A stretch of DNA of 64,000 nt from an uncultured Alphaproteobacteria bacterium (GTDB lineage Bacteria; Pseudomonadota; Alphaproteobacteria; Rs-D84): positions 22,708 through 86,707 of the forward strand of contig CAKQGH010000003.1 of NCBI GenBank assembly GCA_934232895.1, given 5' to 3'. Each line of letters begins with the position of its first letter. Position 1 is the first letter of the stretch. The translations under genes and the position numbers were made by a program. The notes beneath the pieces are model-generated. The model was not told the DNA's origin and did not search any database. It worked only from the letters and a program-made list of their open reading frames with translations. Shown piece by piece: positions 24,100 through 33,331 of the stretch.

Positions 24100-24618
24100 A
24101 TGCTGACGAAAATAGATTTGTGTTCAATGGCGCTTTTGAAACTGGGCGAAAAACCGATTCAATCGTTGCTGGATGCGACGCCGGCGGCACAATTGTCGCG
24201 CACATTGTTTGACCCGGTGATTGATGGGCTGATTGCATTGCACCCGTGGCGATTTGCGTGCAAAAAATTTGAATTGGTCAAAAATACAGATGGCGATTTT
24301 ATTATCCCGGCCGAATGCCTGCGCGTGGTGAAATCGTGTGGCAATATCATTGGCAACCGCATTATTGCATCATCTGATACCATGGAAATTATTGGTGTTG
24401 CGCGCGTCGCGCCGGATGCCATGCCGGGGTATTTTGTGTCGGTTGCGGCCACTAAATTGGCCATGGAATTTTGTGTGCCATTGACCGGCGATCAAACAGT
24501 GTTCCGAATGTTGGCGGCGCTGTATGAAACAGAATTACAATCGGCCCGATTTATAGACAGCACCATGCACACCGCCGGAAACATTGAAAATTTTTCATTG
24601 ATTGATTCACGGTTTTAA
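24100..24618 (+). CDS. Tail tubular protein A-like (T7 gp11-like) adaptor
   Basis: This 172-residue protein begins MLTKIDLCSMALLKLGEKPI, the shared opening of gp11-type adaptors, followed by LSRTLFDPVIDGLIALHPWR. It would form the adaptor ring between portal and tail nozzle. The C-terminal helices (VFRMLAALYETELQSARFID) are also family-like. It follows AAAGGAAA and heads the tail genes after the terminator. Confidence 0.82.
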   Translation: MLTKIDLCSMALLKLGEKPIQSLLDATPAAQLSRTLFDPVIDGLIALHPWRFACKKFELVKNTDGDFIIPAECLRVVKSCGNIIGNRIIASSDTMEIIGVARVAPDAMPGYFVSVAATKLAMEFCVPLTGDQTVFRMLAALYETELQSARFIDSTMHTAGNIENFSLIDSRF

Positions 24619-24638
24619 TTTGTTGGGGGAAACGCACA

Positions 24639-26354
24639 ATGGGAAACTTTATAAAAACACAAAGTTCATTTGCCAATGGTGAAATCGCGCCAGATTTTTA
24701 CACTAACGATAATTTGAACGGTTTGTCAAAATTGCTGAATATGGATGTGACTGCGGGCGGTGGTTTGACGCGGCGCGGCGGATTGGTTTCTGTCGCGGCG
24801 TTGGATGCGGCAACGCGACTGGTGCCGTTTTCGGTTGGCGAATCAGATGAATATATGTTGGCATTGTCGGACGGGCATATTCACATATATTCAAATGGCA
24901 CGCATATTCAAGATATATCGGCACCGTGGACATCGGGGGATATTGATAAATTGCAATATGCCCAACGCTTTGGCACGATGATATTTGTTCACCCGGATTA
25001 TCAGCCGCGAATACTGACGCGTGTGGCAAATGGGTTTGAATTGACGCTGTTTGAATTTGAACGCAGTGATGTCGATATGTCGGTGCATATTCCGTTTATT
25101 CGGTTTGATGACACCACCGATATAAAAATCACAGTCAGCGCGAACAGTGCCGGCAATAATTACGCAACATTTACAACCAGTCGTGCATTTTGGACGACAG
25201 ACGATTTGCATGGGCGATTTTTATTGCTGGGGCACCAATGGACCATAACATCCATAGACGGCGCAACCGTCGCCACGGCACAAACCAATGGCGCATATAC
25301 ATTGCCATCGGCACCGGTTTCCGATTGGTATGAATCGGCATTCAGTGTGCGTCGCGGTTGGCCGGTCAGTATAACATTCCACCAAAACAGATTGGTGTTT
25401 GGGGGCTCGCGTTCATATCCGGCGGGCGTGTGGATGTCCACGGTTGGGCGACATCGGAATTTTGATGTTGGCACCGGTTTGGATGACCAGGCGATATTTA
25501 TCACATTGCTGTCCGCCCAGCGCCAGCAAATTTGCACGGTGGTTGGTGCGGATAATTTGCAGATTTTAACAACCGTTGGCGAATGGGCAATTGCAAACAA
25601 ACCATTGACCCCGGCATCGGTTGATATAAAACAGCACACATCGGTGGGCAGTATCGCATCGCGCTTTCTGGCCCCACAATCGGTCGAAGGTGCCACGGTG
25701 TTCGTTGCGGCCGGCGGGCGTGATATTCGCGAACTGTGCCTGGATGATTTGGGTGAAAATTACAATGCAACGGATCTGTGCGCGTTTGCAAAGCATTTAA
25801 TGTCGTCACCCGTCGATATTGCATATAACGCGACATCGCGGCAATTATTTGTCGTTATGGCGTCGGGCGATATGGCGGTGTTGAATCATAATTCGGCGCT
25901 GGGGATTTCGGCGTGGGGCACATATCAAACAAATGGACAATTCAAATCTGTTGCGGTGTGTGGTGGCGAAACATTCGTTGTGGTGTATCGTGGTGGCAAT
26001 TTCTGTTTGGAAAAATTTTCGCATGATGCATACAGTGACGTGACAAATATTCCATTCCGTGTCGCGGCGGCCGGCGTGCCATTGCGCGCATCGGGCCATA
26101 ATGCCGCGGTTTTGCGGGTGCGCAAAATTACTGCGCGTGTGATGGATACAAAAACACTGTTTATAAACGGCGTGCGTGCCAATTTACCCAATGCGGTATA
26201 TGGCGAAAACGCGTCCGGGTTTACCGGCGATGCATCGGTCGGCGCGCTCGGTTGGACGCGCGAAACATTCGGCGCGCCATGGCGCATAGAATCTGATGAT
26301 GCGTTGCCCATAACCGTTATGTCGGTGACGATATATGGCAATTACACAGTATAA
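24639..26354 (+). CDS. Tail tubular protein B-like (T7 gp12-like) nozzle protein
   Basis: This 571-residue beta-propeller protein matches gp12-type nozzle or stabilisation proteins. QSSFANGEIAPDFYTNDNLN is near the start, then the GGGLTRRGGLVSVA motif, IHIYSNGTHI, FHQNRLVFGGSRSYPAGVWM and TVGEWAIAN. It would form the tail nozzle distal to the adaptor. At 571 residues it is shorter than T7 gp12 (794) but usual for small podoviruses. The frame is intact. Confidence 0.82.
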   Translation: MGNFIKTQSSFANGEIAPDFYTNDNLNGLSKLLNMDVTAGGGLTRRGGLVSVAALDAATRLVPFSVGESDEYMLALSDGHIHIYSNGTHIQDISAPWTSGDIDKLQYAQRFGTMIFVHPDYQPRILTRVANGFELTLFEFERSDVDMSVHIPFIRFDDTTDIKITVSANSAGNNYATFTTSRAFWTTDDLHGRFLLLGHQWTITSIDGATVATAQTNGAYTLPSAPVSDWYESAFSVRRGWPVSITFHQNRLVFGGSRSYPAGVWMSTVGRHRNFDVGTGLDDQAIFITLLSAQRQQICTVVGADNLQILTTVGEWAIANKPLTPASVDIKQHTSVGSIASRFLAPQSVEGATVFVAAGGRDIRELCLDDLGENYNATDLCAFAKHLMSSPVDIAYNATSRQLFVVMASGDMAVLNHNSALGISAWGTYQTNGQFKSVAVCGGETFVVVYRGGNFCLEKFSHDAYSDVTNIPFRVAAAGVPLRASGHNAAVLRVRKITARVMDTKTLFINGVRANLPNAVYGENASGFTGDASVGALGWTRETFGAPWRIESDDALPITVMSVTIYGNYTV

Positions 26355-26380
26355 ACATAAAATACCAAGGGGGGATAAAT

Positions 26381-26728
26381 ATGGGACAATTGGTTTCTGA
26401 TGTACAACAAGTACTGGATTACAAGAATAATAAAAAAACAGCCGAAACACAGCGGCAAAAAATCTTGGCCGATATGGCGAACGACGAAAAAACAAAAACT
26501 AATTTAGTAAAACGGGCGTTGGCAACCCAGCGTGCAAAGTATGGTGCATCGGGTATGTCAAACCGTGGTATGACCGAAGATGCGGTTTTACGCCGCCTGC
26601 AATCTGAAACCGCCGCGCCGTATGATGAAAAGCGTCGCGCGTCGTTGGAAAAATTGCGCAACATAAAAACATCGCGGCCAAATTTGCTGAAACAATTGCT
26701 GGATAAATTTGATGATTTGGTGGCCTAG
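26381..26728 (+). CDS. Small helical phage protein
   Basis: This 115-residue basic, helical protein (ETQRQKILADMANDEKTKTN, AKYGASGMSNRGMTEDAVLR) lies between the nozzle gene and the fibre gene. Short proteins of this type with a GASG/GMSxxG turn are frequent next to podovirus tail genes and may be internal virion proteins. No firm family is recognised. It follows AAGGGGGG and its end overlaps the region before the fibre start by a few bases. Confidence 0.55.
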   Translation: MGQLVSDVQQVLDYKNNKKTAETQRQKILADMANDEKTKTNLVKRALATQRAKYGASGMSNRGMTEDAVLRRLQSETAAPYDEKRRASLEKLRNIKTSRPNLLKQLLDKFDDLVA

Positions 26729-26738
26729 GGGGGCGAAT

Positions 26739-27293
26739 ATGTACAAAATATCTTATGTCGCCGATGGGGCAACGACCGAATATCAATTTACATTCCCGTT
26801 TTTTCAAAATGCCGATGTTCGCGTATCGGTTGATAATGCAATTGTTGCGGCGACGGCGGGCGTGTATTCGGTTGTGCCAAATGACGATTTTACCGGGGGT
26901 CGTGTGGTGTTTCAAACACCGCCCGCACGTGGCGCCACGATTGATATATTTCGTCGCATATCGTTGTCACGCGTGATTGATTACCAACCAACGGTTAAAA
27001 TAGACCCAGAGTCACTGAATTCTGACTTTAATTTTCTATTGGCGGCATTCCGTGATTTGGATGGCGTAAATATTGATTTGGCCGAGTGGGCAAACACGCA
27101 TGACAATGTGATGAAGTTCCTGAACTACAATATGGATGTAATCCAGGATAAATTGGGTGGCGGCGCCGTAATGGGGTTGTATAAAAACCTGGTTTCGGTG
27201 CTGGAAAATGCGTTGCCAAAACTGATAAACGATTATGGGTCGGTGGCCGATGCGGCACCGAATGAAAACCATGACGACTATGGCGTTTTATAG
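26739..27293 (+). CDS. Tail fibre with T7 gp17-type N-terminal domain
   Basis: This 184-residue protein starts YKISYVADGATTEYQFTFPF, the opening of the podovirus fibre attachment domain, followed by VYSVVPNDDFTGGRVVFQTP and RRISLSRVIDYQPTVKIDP. The C-terminal part is short and helical, so the receptor-binding tip is missing or supplied by another chain such as the Mtd-type proteins at 34.8 and 58.9 kb. It follows GGGGGG and overlaps the terminase start by about 20 bases. Confidence 0.78.
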   Translation: MYKISYVADGATTEYQFTFPFFQNADVRVSVDNAIVAATAGVYSVVPNDDFTGGRVVFQTPPARGATIDIFRRISLSRVIDYQPTVKIDPESLNSDFNFLLAAFRDLDGVNIDLAEWANTHDNVMKFLNYNMDVIQDKLGGGAVMGLYKNLVSVLENALPKLINDYGSVADAAPNENHDDYGVL

Positions 27294-27876
27294 TTTTATG
27301 GACGAATGGAATCATATTTTGGGTATGTCCACACCGGCGCACCATCGGCGAATTATGGAATTTTTGGCCGATGTGTGGACCACACCACCCAATCGCGGAT
27401 TACTGATGGCGTTTCGACATTCGGGAAAATCAACGGTTGTGGGAATATTTGCGGCATGCGTGCTGTGTATACGACCCGAAACGCGTATTTTAATTTTGTC
27501 GGCGGAAAGCACACTGTCCGCCCGGATGGTCGGGCACATTCGCAATATATTGGAAAATCACCCGCGGTGTGCCGATATGATTCCAACCGGACGACGCACA
27601 TGGGCAAATGACCGCATAACAATAAATCGGCCCATAGGCATTCGCGAACCATCGGTTGTATGTGCCGGTATTGCGGGCAATATAACCGGTGCGCGTGCCG
27701 ATTTAATAATATGCGACGATGTCGAGGTTCCAAACACCAGCAACACCGCCGACAAACGCGAAAAACTGCGTGAAAGATTACGGGAACTAGACTTTATTCT
27801 GTCACCCGGCGGCACAATGATTTACATCGGCACGCCACATACGGTCGATACGATTTACCGCACAGATGATGATTAA
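27271..27876 (+). CDS. Large terminase, N-terminal ATPase half
   Basis: This protein of about 201 residues carries the packaging ATPase core: the Walker A-like MAFRHSGKSTVVGIFAA, strand RILILSAESTLSARM, Walker B DLIICDDVEVPN and the coupling-motif region GTMIYIGTPHTVDTIY. It then stops (TAA 27874-27876) with no nuclease domain. The nuclease half of the same gene type is encoded 3.3 kb downstream at 31216. Its stop overlaps that of the convergent minus-strand gene. The start is uncertain (ATG 27262, 27271 or 27280); no clear ribosome site is seen, and coupling to the fibre gene is likely. Confidence 0.8.
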   Translation: MTTMAFYSFMDEWNHILGMSTPAHHRRIMEFLADVWTTPPNRGLLMAFRHSGKSTVVGIFAACVLCIRPETRILILSAESTLSARMVGHIRNILENHPRCADMIPTGRRTWANDRITINRPIGIREPSVVCAGIAGNITGARADLIICDDVEVPNTSNTADKREKLRERLRELDFILSPGGTMIYIGTPHTVDTIYRTDDD

Positions 27877-28553
27877 ATGGATGTCGGTGCGTCTGGCGCA
27901 TTGTCGGTGTCAATTGGTTCACGGGTACTGATGAACATACGCAATTTACGCAACAATTCGTCACCCGCATCGCCAAACAGTGGCAAATATGTTTCATATT
28001 CGGGCATATCGGCCTGTAATTGGGCGCGTGCGCGTTCCGACAATGGTTCGTTTAACATATCCGTCGCCACATGCCACAGGTAATATGCGCGGTGCGTTTT
28101 GGTAATGACAGACCATTTTTCCAACAATTCTGGTTTCTGGTTCAGTGCCGCACGAACAGCAACCATCCATTCGTCACCAAACTTTTTGATAACCGATAAT
28201 TGCATAATTCTGTTTAGCCCGTCAATATCGGGGGTGAATGCGTTTATGCCGTTTTCCAGTTCGGTCCATTCGGATTGCGTCAATGGCACCGTGGCAACTG
28301 TTTCCGCCATTTGTCCACCATACGGCAACAGTTCGCGTTCAATGGTGTTCATTGGGGTTTTCCCGCTGCGCAGGTTTTCAATATGTTGAATCAGCGTTTT
28401 CCCGGTTGGCAACAGGCGCAATTCGCGCAATACATCGGCGTCGGCCTCGTCCACAAAGACGGCATTCACGGCGGCCCAGCCGCCAAAGATAACATGCTCT
28501 TGACGATACAGGTTTAATAATTTCTGGGCAACGATACTGGCTTTGGCTTTCAT
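27873..28553 (-). CDS. Hypothetical protein, third gene of the dnaB operon
   Basis: This 226-residue soluble, helical protein is not one I recognise. Its N-terminus reads MKAKASIVAQKLLNLYRQEH, the middle is acidic and helical, and its C-terminal tail is disordered (REPIDTDNAPDAPTSI). A strong GGAGAGAG site precedes ATG 28553. It lies 21 bases after the XRE gene, in line with dnaB. Its stop codon overlaps the stop of the terminase ATPase half, showing how tightly this operon is wedged in. Confidence 0.65.
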   Translation of the reverse strand: MKAKASIVAQKLLNLYRQEHVIFGGWAAVNAVFVDEADADVLRELRLLPTGKTLIQHIENLRSGKTPMNTIERELLPYGGQMAETVATVPLTQSEWTELENGINAFTPDIDGLNRIMQLSVIKKFGDEWMVAVRAALNQKPELLEKWSVITKTHRAYYLWHVATDMLNEPLSERARAQLQADMPEYETYLPLFGDAGDELLRKLRMFISTREPIDTDNAPDAPTSI

Positions 28554-28574
28554 ATTCTCTCTCCGTGTGATGGG

Positions 28575-29582
28575 TTATTCCATAACAATCATAATAACCT
28601 TGTGCATGGTTTTGCCGATGATTTTTTCATCAGGCGATGCAATCTGGCCATATACCTTGCCGCGGGAATCCTGGCGTACACTGACAATTTGGGCGGTCGC
28701 GGTGTCGGCGGTATCCATTGTGTCAAAATCGGTATCAATGCACACGGCCAAATCGCCAACAGCGGGCGCGGTTTCGGCATCGGCAAATACATACGAATGT
28801 TCCGGAATAAATCCGCCCAGACGTTTGGAATTTGGCATAATGGCGTATATACCACTGCGACCCTCCAACGGCATGGGGGCAACAATCATTGTTTCATCAG
28901 ATTTTTTGAATGCAATGGATTTGCCCGCGGGTGTGCCAAAAACCGGTACCAATTTTTTGCGTGCACTGTCGTACAGTTTTGCCCCGTACAGACCTCCATG
29001 CATATCAATGCCAGATGCCGGGTTGTCGGGAATCAGAACGGATTTTACGCGCTCTTTAACCTTGCTGATCTGTTTGTTCAGTTCGCCCGATTTATACAGT
29101 GTGGCGATTTTATCAAACAGGCTTTGTGCGTTCATTGCAAACGACCGCGCCAATGGTTCAATTTCGTTTTGGTAAATTTCGCGCTGGCCAACCTCTATTT
29201 TATGATACACGGACAAAGTCATGCCGGCGTCGTGTGCCGCCTGGGCAATTGTTTTGCCGGTTTGCTGGCGAATCTTGCGCAGACCCGAACCAAATATTTT
29301 CAGACCGCTGTCCTCGTTATCATTCAGGCGGCGTTTGATTTCGCTTTGCCATTGGTCGGCGACGGCGTCATCTTCCTTGATGAAAATGTCGGATAATTTG
29401 CAACCCAAAATATTGCAGATGTTCAGCAATTGTTTTTGGTTCAAACGACGAACGCCTTTTTCAATCTTGGACACGGCGGACAAAGACAAATTAGATTGAC
29501 GCGCCAATTCGGTCATTTTCATGCCCGCTTTCAAACGAATGTTGCGGATATTATTTGGAAATATGATTTCTTCCTGGGCCAT
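28575..29582 (-). CDS. Regulator with two tandem XRE helix-turn-helix domains
   Basis: This 335-residue protein has a first HTH (MKMTELARQSNLSLSAVSKI, residues about 20-45) and a second (TGKTIAQAAHDAGMTLSVYH, about 95-120). Its C-terminal domain reads like the beta-rich S24/LexA fold (GGFIPEHSYVFADAETAPAV) without a clear Ser-Lys dyad. It could bind two operators or one long site, and may be unable to self-cleave. ATG 29582 follows CAGGAG by eight bases. It lies between dnaB and a hypothetical gene, in the middle of the split terminase, and is a candidate controller of the particle genes. Confidence 0.75.
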   Translation of the reverse strand: MAQEEIIFPNNIRNIRLKAGMKMTELARQSNLSLSAVSKIEKGVRRLNQKQLLNICNILGCKLSDIFIKEDDAVADQWQSEIKRRLNDNEDSGLKIFGSGLRKIRQQTGKTIAQAAHDAGMTLSVYHKIEVGQREIYQNEIEPLARSFAMNAQSLFDKIATLYKSGELNKQISKVKERVKSVLIPDNPASGIDMHGGLYGAKLYDSARKKLVPVFGTPAGKSIAFKKSDETMIVAPMPLEGRSGIYAIMPNSKRLGGFIPEHSYVFADAETAPAVGDLAVCIDTDFDTMDTADTATAQIVSVRQDSRGKVYGQIASPDEKIIGKTMHKVIMIVME

Positions 29583-29654
29583 CGCAAAACTCCTGGGTTT
29601 TATATTTATTGACAAAATATTAGTCAATTTTTGCGCGCGCCGCAAGTAAAATAA

Positions 29655-31217
29655 TTACAAATCCATATCGTCGGGAATTGCCGAAACATCAACCGTATCC
29701 GCGGGCACATCGTTTGATGGGGCGGGTTGGGCATTGCCAAACGCGGCATCGCCACCGAACCCGGTTTCGCCACGTGCATCCATTTCGTCCAGATTGTCGA
29801 ACAAACTGTAATCGCCAAAGAACGCCGTGCGCACCGTTTCCGGACGACCATGACGGTTTTTGCCGATGATAATGTCGGCCTTGCCACGGGCACGTTCCAA
29901 ACGACGCTGGTACGATTCTTGGATTTTATCGTTTGTGTTGCCCGAAATGCGCTGGGACGGATCGCGATTTTCCAGGTAATATTCCTCGCGGTATGTGAAC
30001 ATAACAATATCGGCGTCTTGTTCAATGGATCCAGATTCACGCAAGTCCGCCAATTGTGGGCGTTTATCATCGCGGTTTTCAACACTGCGCGACAACTGGG
30101 ACAGGGCGATAACCGGCACATCCAATTCCTTGGCCAGCATTTTCAGACCACGGGTGATTTCGGAAATTTCCTGGACACGGTTGTCGCTTTTGCGGCCGCC
30201 CGGCGACGTCATCAATTGCAGATAGTCGATTACAATCAATGCGACCCCGCCACACTTACGCGCCAGACGGCGCGCGCGCGTGCGCATCATTGGCACCGAC
30301 ATACCAGGGGTGTCGTCAATGTACAATGGCACGCGACTGATTGCGGCGGCGTATTGCGACATTTTCAAGAAATCTTCGTCGGAAAAAGAACCCTCGCGCA
30401 TGGCGGATGCCGGAATCTTTGATTGCGATGCCAACACGCGGGTTGCCAATTGTTCCTGGGACATTTCCAGACTGAAAAACACGACCGCGCCCTTGTACTG
30501 TTCATTGGCGCGACCCGATAAAATTGCGTTCGCGGAGTTAAATGCGATGTTCATCGCCAGCGTCGTTTTACCCATCGCCGGACGACCCGCGATAATAATC
30601 AAATCACTGTGGTGCAGGCCGCTGATGGATTTATCCAGCGCGTTCAAACCCGTGGTCAGACCCGACAATTTGCCGTCGGCTTTGTATGCAACCTCGGCCT
30701 CTTTTAATGCGGCGGTCAGGGCGGTCGCAATTGGTGCAACATCGCGTTTGGTTTCGCCCGCCGATGCCAGGTTGAATAATTTTTGTTCGGCAACCTCTAT
30801 CTGGGTGGTGACAGGGTTGTCCAGATCCTCGACAAATGCGTTGTCGGTAATTGATTGTCCCAATTCAATCAGTTCGCGGCGCAGTGCATTTTCGTACACA
30901 ATGCGACCATACTGTTCAACATTTACAACCGTCGCGCCGGCACCCGCCAACTGGGTCAGGTAATCAACGCCACCAACCGATTCCAACACGCCCTGTTGGT
31001 CCAGGTAATTTTTTGCCGTGATAATATCAAACGGAATGCCCGCGGCAAATTGGCGTTCGGCCAACTTGTAAATTTCCTGGTGCGCGGGGTGCGAAAAATG
31101 TTCCGGTTTCAAAAACTCAGAAATGCGTTCCAACGCGCGGTTATTCATCAACACCGCGGCCAGGACGGCCTGTTCGGCCTCTAGGTTTGTTGGTAAAGTT
31201 TTGGGAGTAAAGTCCAT
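29655..31217 (-). CDS. dnaB: Replicative DNA helicase DnaB
   Basis: This 520-residue bacterial-type hexameric helicase unwinds DNA at the replication fork. Its N-terminal domain starts LPTNLEAEQAVLAAVLMNNR and includes the usual QEIYKLAE region. The RecA-like C-domain has Walker A AGRPAMGKTTLAMN, the EMSQEQLATR helix, Walker B VIDYLQLM and motif LRESGSIEQDADIVMF. The C-terminal tail after the core is longer and acidic. The start is ATG 31217-31215, which overlaps the ATG of the opposite-strand terminase nuclease half. It looks like the host's own dnaB rather than a phage helicase. Confidence 0.92.
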   Translation of the reverse strand: MDFTPKTLPTNLEAEQAVLAAVLMNNRALERISEFLKPEHFSHPAHQEIYKLAERQFAAGIPFDIITAKNYLDQQGVLESVGGVDYLTQLAGAGATVVNVEQYGRIVYENALRRELIELGQSITDNAFVEDLDNPVTTQIEVAEQKLFNLASAGETKRDVAPIATALTAALKEAEVAYKADGKLSGLTTGLNALDKSISGLHHSDLIIIAGRPAMGKTTLAMNIAFNSANAILSGRANEQYKGAVVFFSLEMSQEQLATRVLASQSKIPASAMREGSFSDEDFLKMSQYAAAISRVPLYIDDTPGMSVPMMRTRARRLARKCGGVALIVIDYLQLMTSPGGRKSDNRVQEISEITRGLKMLAKELDVPVIALSQLSRSVENRDDKRPQLADLRESGSIEQDADIVMFTYREEYYLENRDPSQRISGNTNDKIQESYQRRLERARGKADIIIGKNRHGRPETVRTAFFGDYSLFDNLDEMDARGETGFGGDAAFGNAQPAPSNDVPADTVDVSAIPDDMDL

Positions 31218-32064
31218 GTCCAATATAGTATCCAAAAAATTTATGTTTTCAACGCCTTTTTTGCACGGATATAAAACACTGAAAATTCCGGTGGTTGATG
31301 ACGCCGGCGCGTCCGCATGGCCCGAATTATTCCCCGCGCCGCGCATTGCCGAATTGCGTGCCGCGGTCGGCCCCCGGCACTTTGCGGCGCAAATGATGCT
31401 GGAACCGGTCGCGCCCGAACGTATGCGCCTGGACCCCGGGGCATTGCATTTATATGATGACGCGTTTGACGGTCGCACCGCCCAAATTGGGGAACATAAA
31501 ATCACAGGCGCGGCGGTGTATTGGGACCCATCAACCGGGCGTCGCGGCCGCGATGGCAGTGTGTGCGTTATGCTGTATCGTGATGATGTAACGCGGTGCG
31601 TGTTTATTCACGATATTTTGTATATGACGGCATCTGACGATGACGCGCACCCATTGGCGCACCAGTGTGATGCGGTGCTGAATTTTATGCGCGTGCACAA
31701 TATGCGTCGCATAACGATTGAAACAAATGGCATCGGAAATGCGTTGCCAGAAATAATGCGCGACGCGGCAACACGTGCCGGCACCCCAATCACAATCACG
31801 CGGATTACAAACACCCGGCCAAAGGTTGACCGAATTTTAGACGCAATTGAACCGGCACTGGCCGCCGGGCGATTGTATGCACACCGCGCGTGTTCACAAA
31901 CACCATTTATTGCCGAAATGTTGGGATGGTCGCCAAGTGGTGGGGCGGGGCATGACGACGGACTGGACGCGGTGGCGGGCGCAATATGTGCCGCACCAAC
32001 ACCAATCCGCCCCATGGGACACCACGCCCCCATATATTCCGCAAATACGAATTTCAGGGTTTAA
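31216..32064 (+). CDS. Large terminase, C-terminal nuclease half
   Basis: This 282-residue protein contains the linker and nuclease half of a T7-like large terminase. GYKTLKIPVVDDAGASAWPE and FPAPRIAELRAAVGPRHFAA are followed by the RNase-H-like domain, with acidic residues in AAVYWDPSTG, ITIETNGIGN and GAGHDDGLDAVAGAI. It lacks the ATPase part, which is encoded at 27271-27876. A Shine-Dalgarno (GGGAG) lies eight bases before ATG 31216, inside the dnaB coding region on the other strand. It could therefore be translated as its own polypeptide. The first dozen residues have no clear terminase match. Confidence 0.8.
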   Translation: MSNIVSKKFMFSTPFLHGYKTLKIPVVDDAGASAWPELFPAPRIAELRAAVGPRHFAAQMMLEPVAPERMRLDPGALHLYDDAFDGRTAQIGEHKITGAAVYWDPSTGRRGRDGSVCVMLYRDDVTRCVFIHDILYMTASDDDAHPLAHQCDAVLNFMRVHNMRRITIETNGIGNALPEIMRDAATRAGTPITITRITNTRPKVDRILDAIEPALAAGRLYAHRACSQTPFIAEMLGWSPSGGAGHDDGLDAVAGAICAAPTPIRPMGHHAPIYSANTNFRV

Positions 32065-32092
32065 TGCATAACAACAAAACAAAGGAGAAAAT

Positions 32093-33316
32093 ATGCAAAA
32101 TGATTTGGAACAAATGTATCGGCGCGCATTGGATGCGCGTGCGCCGTGGGTCGCGCGCTGGGACGCCGCAATGCGATACACCATGCCGACGACCGATACA
32201 GATGCGGCAACACTGTTTGACGCAACCGCGGCCGATGCGGTGGATAACCTGGCCGCGTCAATATATTCACTGATGACGCCGCCGGAATCGCTGTGGATAT
32301 CACTGGTCCCAGAAAGCGATGCGTCCCCCGATGCAGACGCCGCGACGGCGGCATTGCGCGCGAATTTGAACGATTCTAATTTCTATACCACAATTCATCA
32401 ATGCTATTTGGATTTGGTGATTTTGGGAACGGCGTGCCTGTTTATGGCGGAAACACCAATCGGCGCGTCGTCGGCGTTTTCGTTCACGGCGGTGCCAATG
32501 CGCGATATCGCAATTTTGCCGGGGGCGGTATTTCACACGGCAACAATGCCCGCGCGTGAAGTTATGGAAAAATATCCGACATGGACACCACCGGCAGAAA
32601 TCCGGGACCAGATAAAGCGCGACCCGGCAACGCCACTGCGCCTGGTCCAGAGTTTGGTCGGCACAGAATTCACCGCGTGGTTGGATGTTGGCGGCAATAT
32701 TCAAAATAATATCGTTGCGCGTGGCACATTTGAAACCAACCCATACATCATTTTCCGGTGGAGTGTTCTAAGCGGTGAACAATACGGCCGCGGTCCCGTC
32801 CTGCGCGCATTGCCCGACATCAAAACCGCGAACAAGGTTGTTGAACTGGTGCTGAAAAACGCAACGATTGCAGTGTCCGGAATATGGCAGGCCGACGATG
32901 ACGGCGTTATAAACCTGAATAACATAAACCTGACGCCGGGGGCAATTATACCCAAGGCCGTTGGGTCATCTGGTCTGACGCCGCTGTCATCGGGTGCGGA
33001 TTTTGATGTGTCGCAAATAATATTAAAAGACCTGCGCGAACGGATTCGCCACGCACTGCTGGCCGATCGGTTGGGATTGCTGTCTGAAAAAGAAATGACC
33101 GCAACCGAAATTATGGCGCGCAATTCCGATATGATGCGGATTTTGGGCGCGACATACGGGCGATTGCTGCATGAATTTATCCGGCCACTGACCGACCGCG
33201 GATTACAGATTTTGTCGCGCCGCGGTGTGATTGCGCCGATTGTACTGAACAGTGACGCCGAATTGAAATACATTGCGCCAATCGCACAAATGGCGGTGGC
33301 GGAAAACCTGATTTAA
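32093..33316 (+). CDS. Portal protein (podovirus head-tail connector)
   Basis: This 407-residue protein matches T7 gp8-like portals: an N-terminal LEQMYRRALDARAPWVARWD, the TDTDAATLFDATAADAVDNL region, LASSIYSLMTPP-like wording (AASIYSLMTPPESLWISLVP), WSVLSGEQYGRGPVLRALPD, and the C-terminal EMTATEIMARNSDMMRILGA. At 407 residues it is shorter than T7 gp8 (536) but usual for small podoviruses. It starts after AAAGGAG and follows the terminase nuclease half by 28 bases. Confidence 0.85.
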   Translation: MQNDLEQMYRRALDARAPWVARWDAAMRYTMPTTDTDAATLFDATAADAVDNLAASIYSLMTPPESLWISLVPESDASPDADAATAALRANLNDSNFYTTIHQCYLDLVILGTACLFMAETPIGASSAFSFTAVPMRDIAILPGAVFHTATMPAREVMEKYPTWTPPAEIRDQIKRDPATPLRLVQSLVGTEFTAWLDVGGNIQNNIVARGTFETNPYIIFRWSVLSGEQYGRGPVLRALPDIKTANKVVELVLKNATIAVSGIWQADDDGVINLNNINLTPGAIIPKAVGSSGLTPLSSGADFDVSQIILKDLRERIRHALLADRLGLLSEKEMTATEIMARNSDMMRILGATYGRLLHEFIRPLTDRGLQILSRRGVIAPIVLNSDAELKYIAPIAQMAVAENLI

Positions 33317-33331
33317 CCATGGGGGAAAATT

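Noticed and set aside
27877..31215. An intein or self-splicing intron interrupting the terminase
   Set aside because: The insert holds three genes on the opposite strand, with no reverse transcriptase, homing endonuclease, intein splice motifs or intron domain V.
29655..31217. dnaB as a phage-encoded helicase
   Set aside because: Length, N-terminal domain and C-terminal tail match a bacterial replicative DnaB, it lies on the opposite strand to the particle genes, and no other phage replication gene is present.
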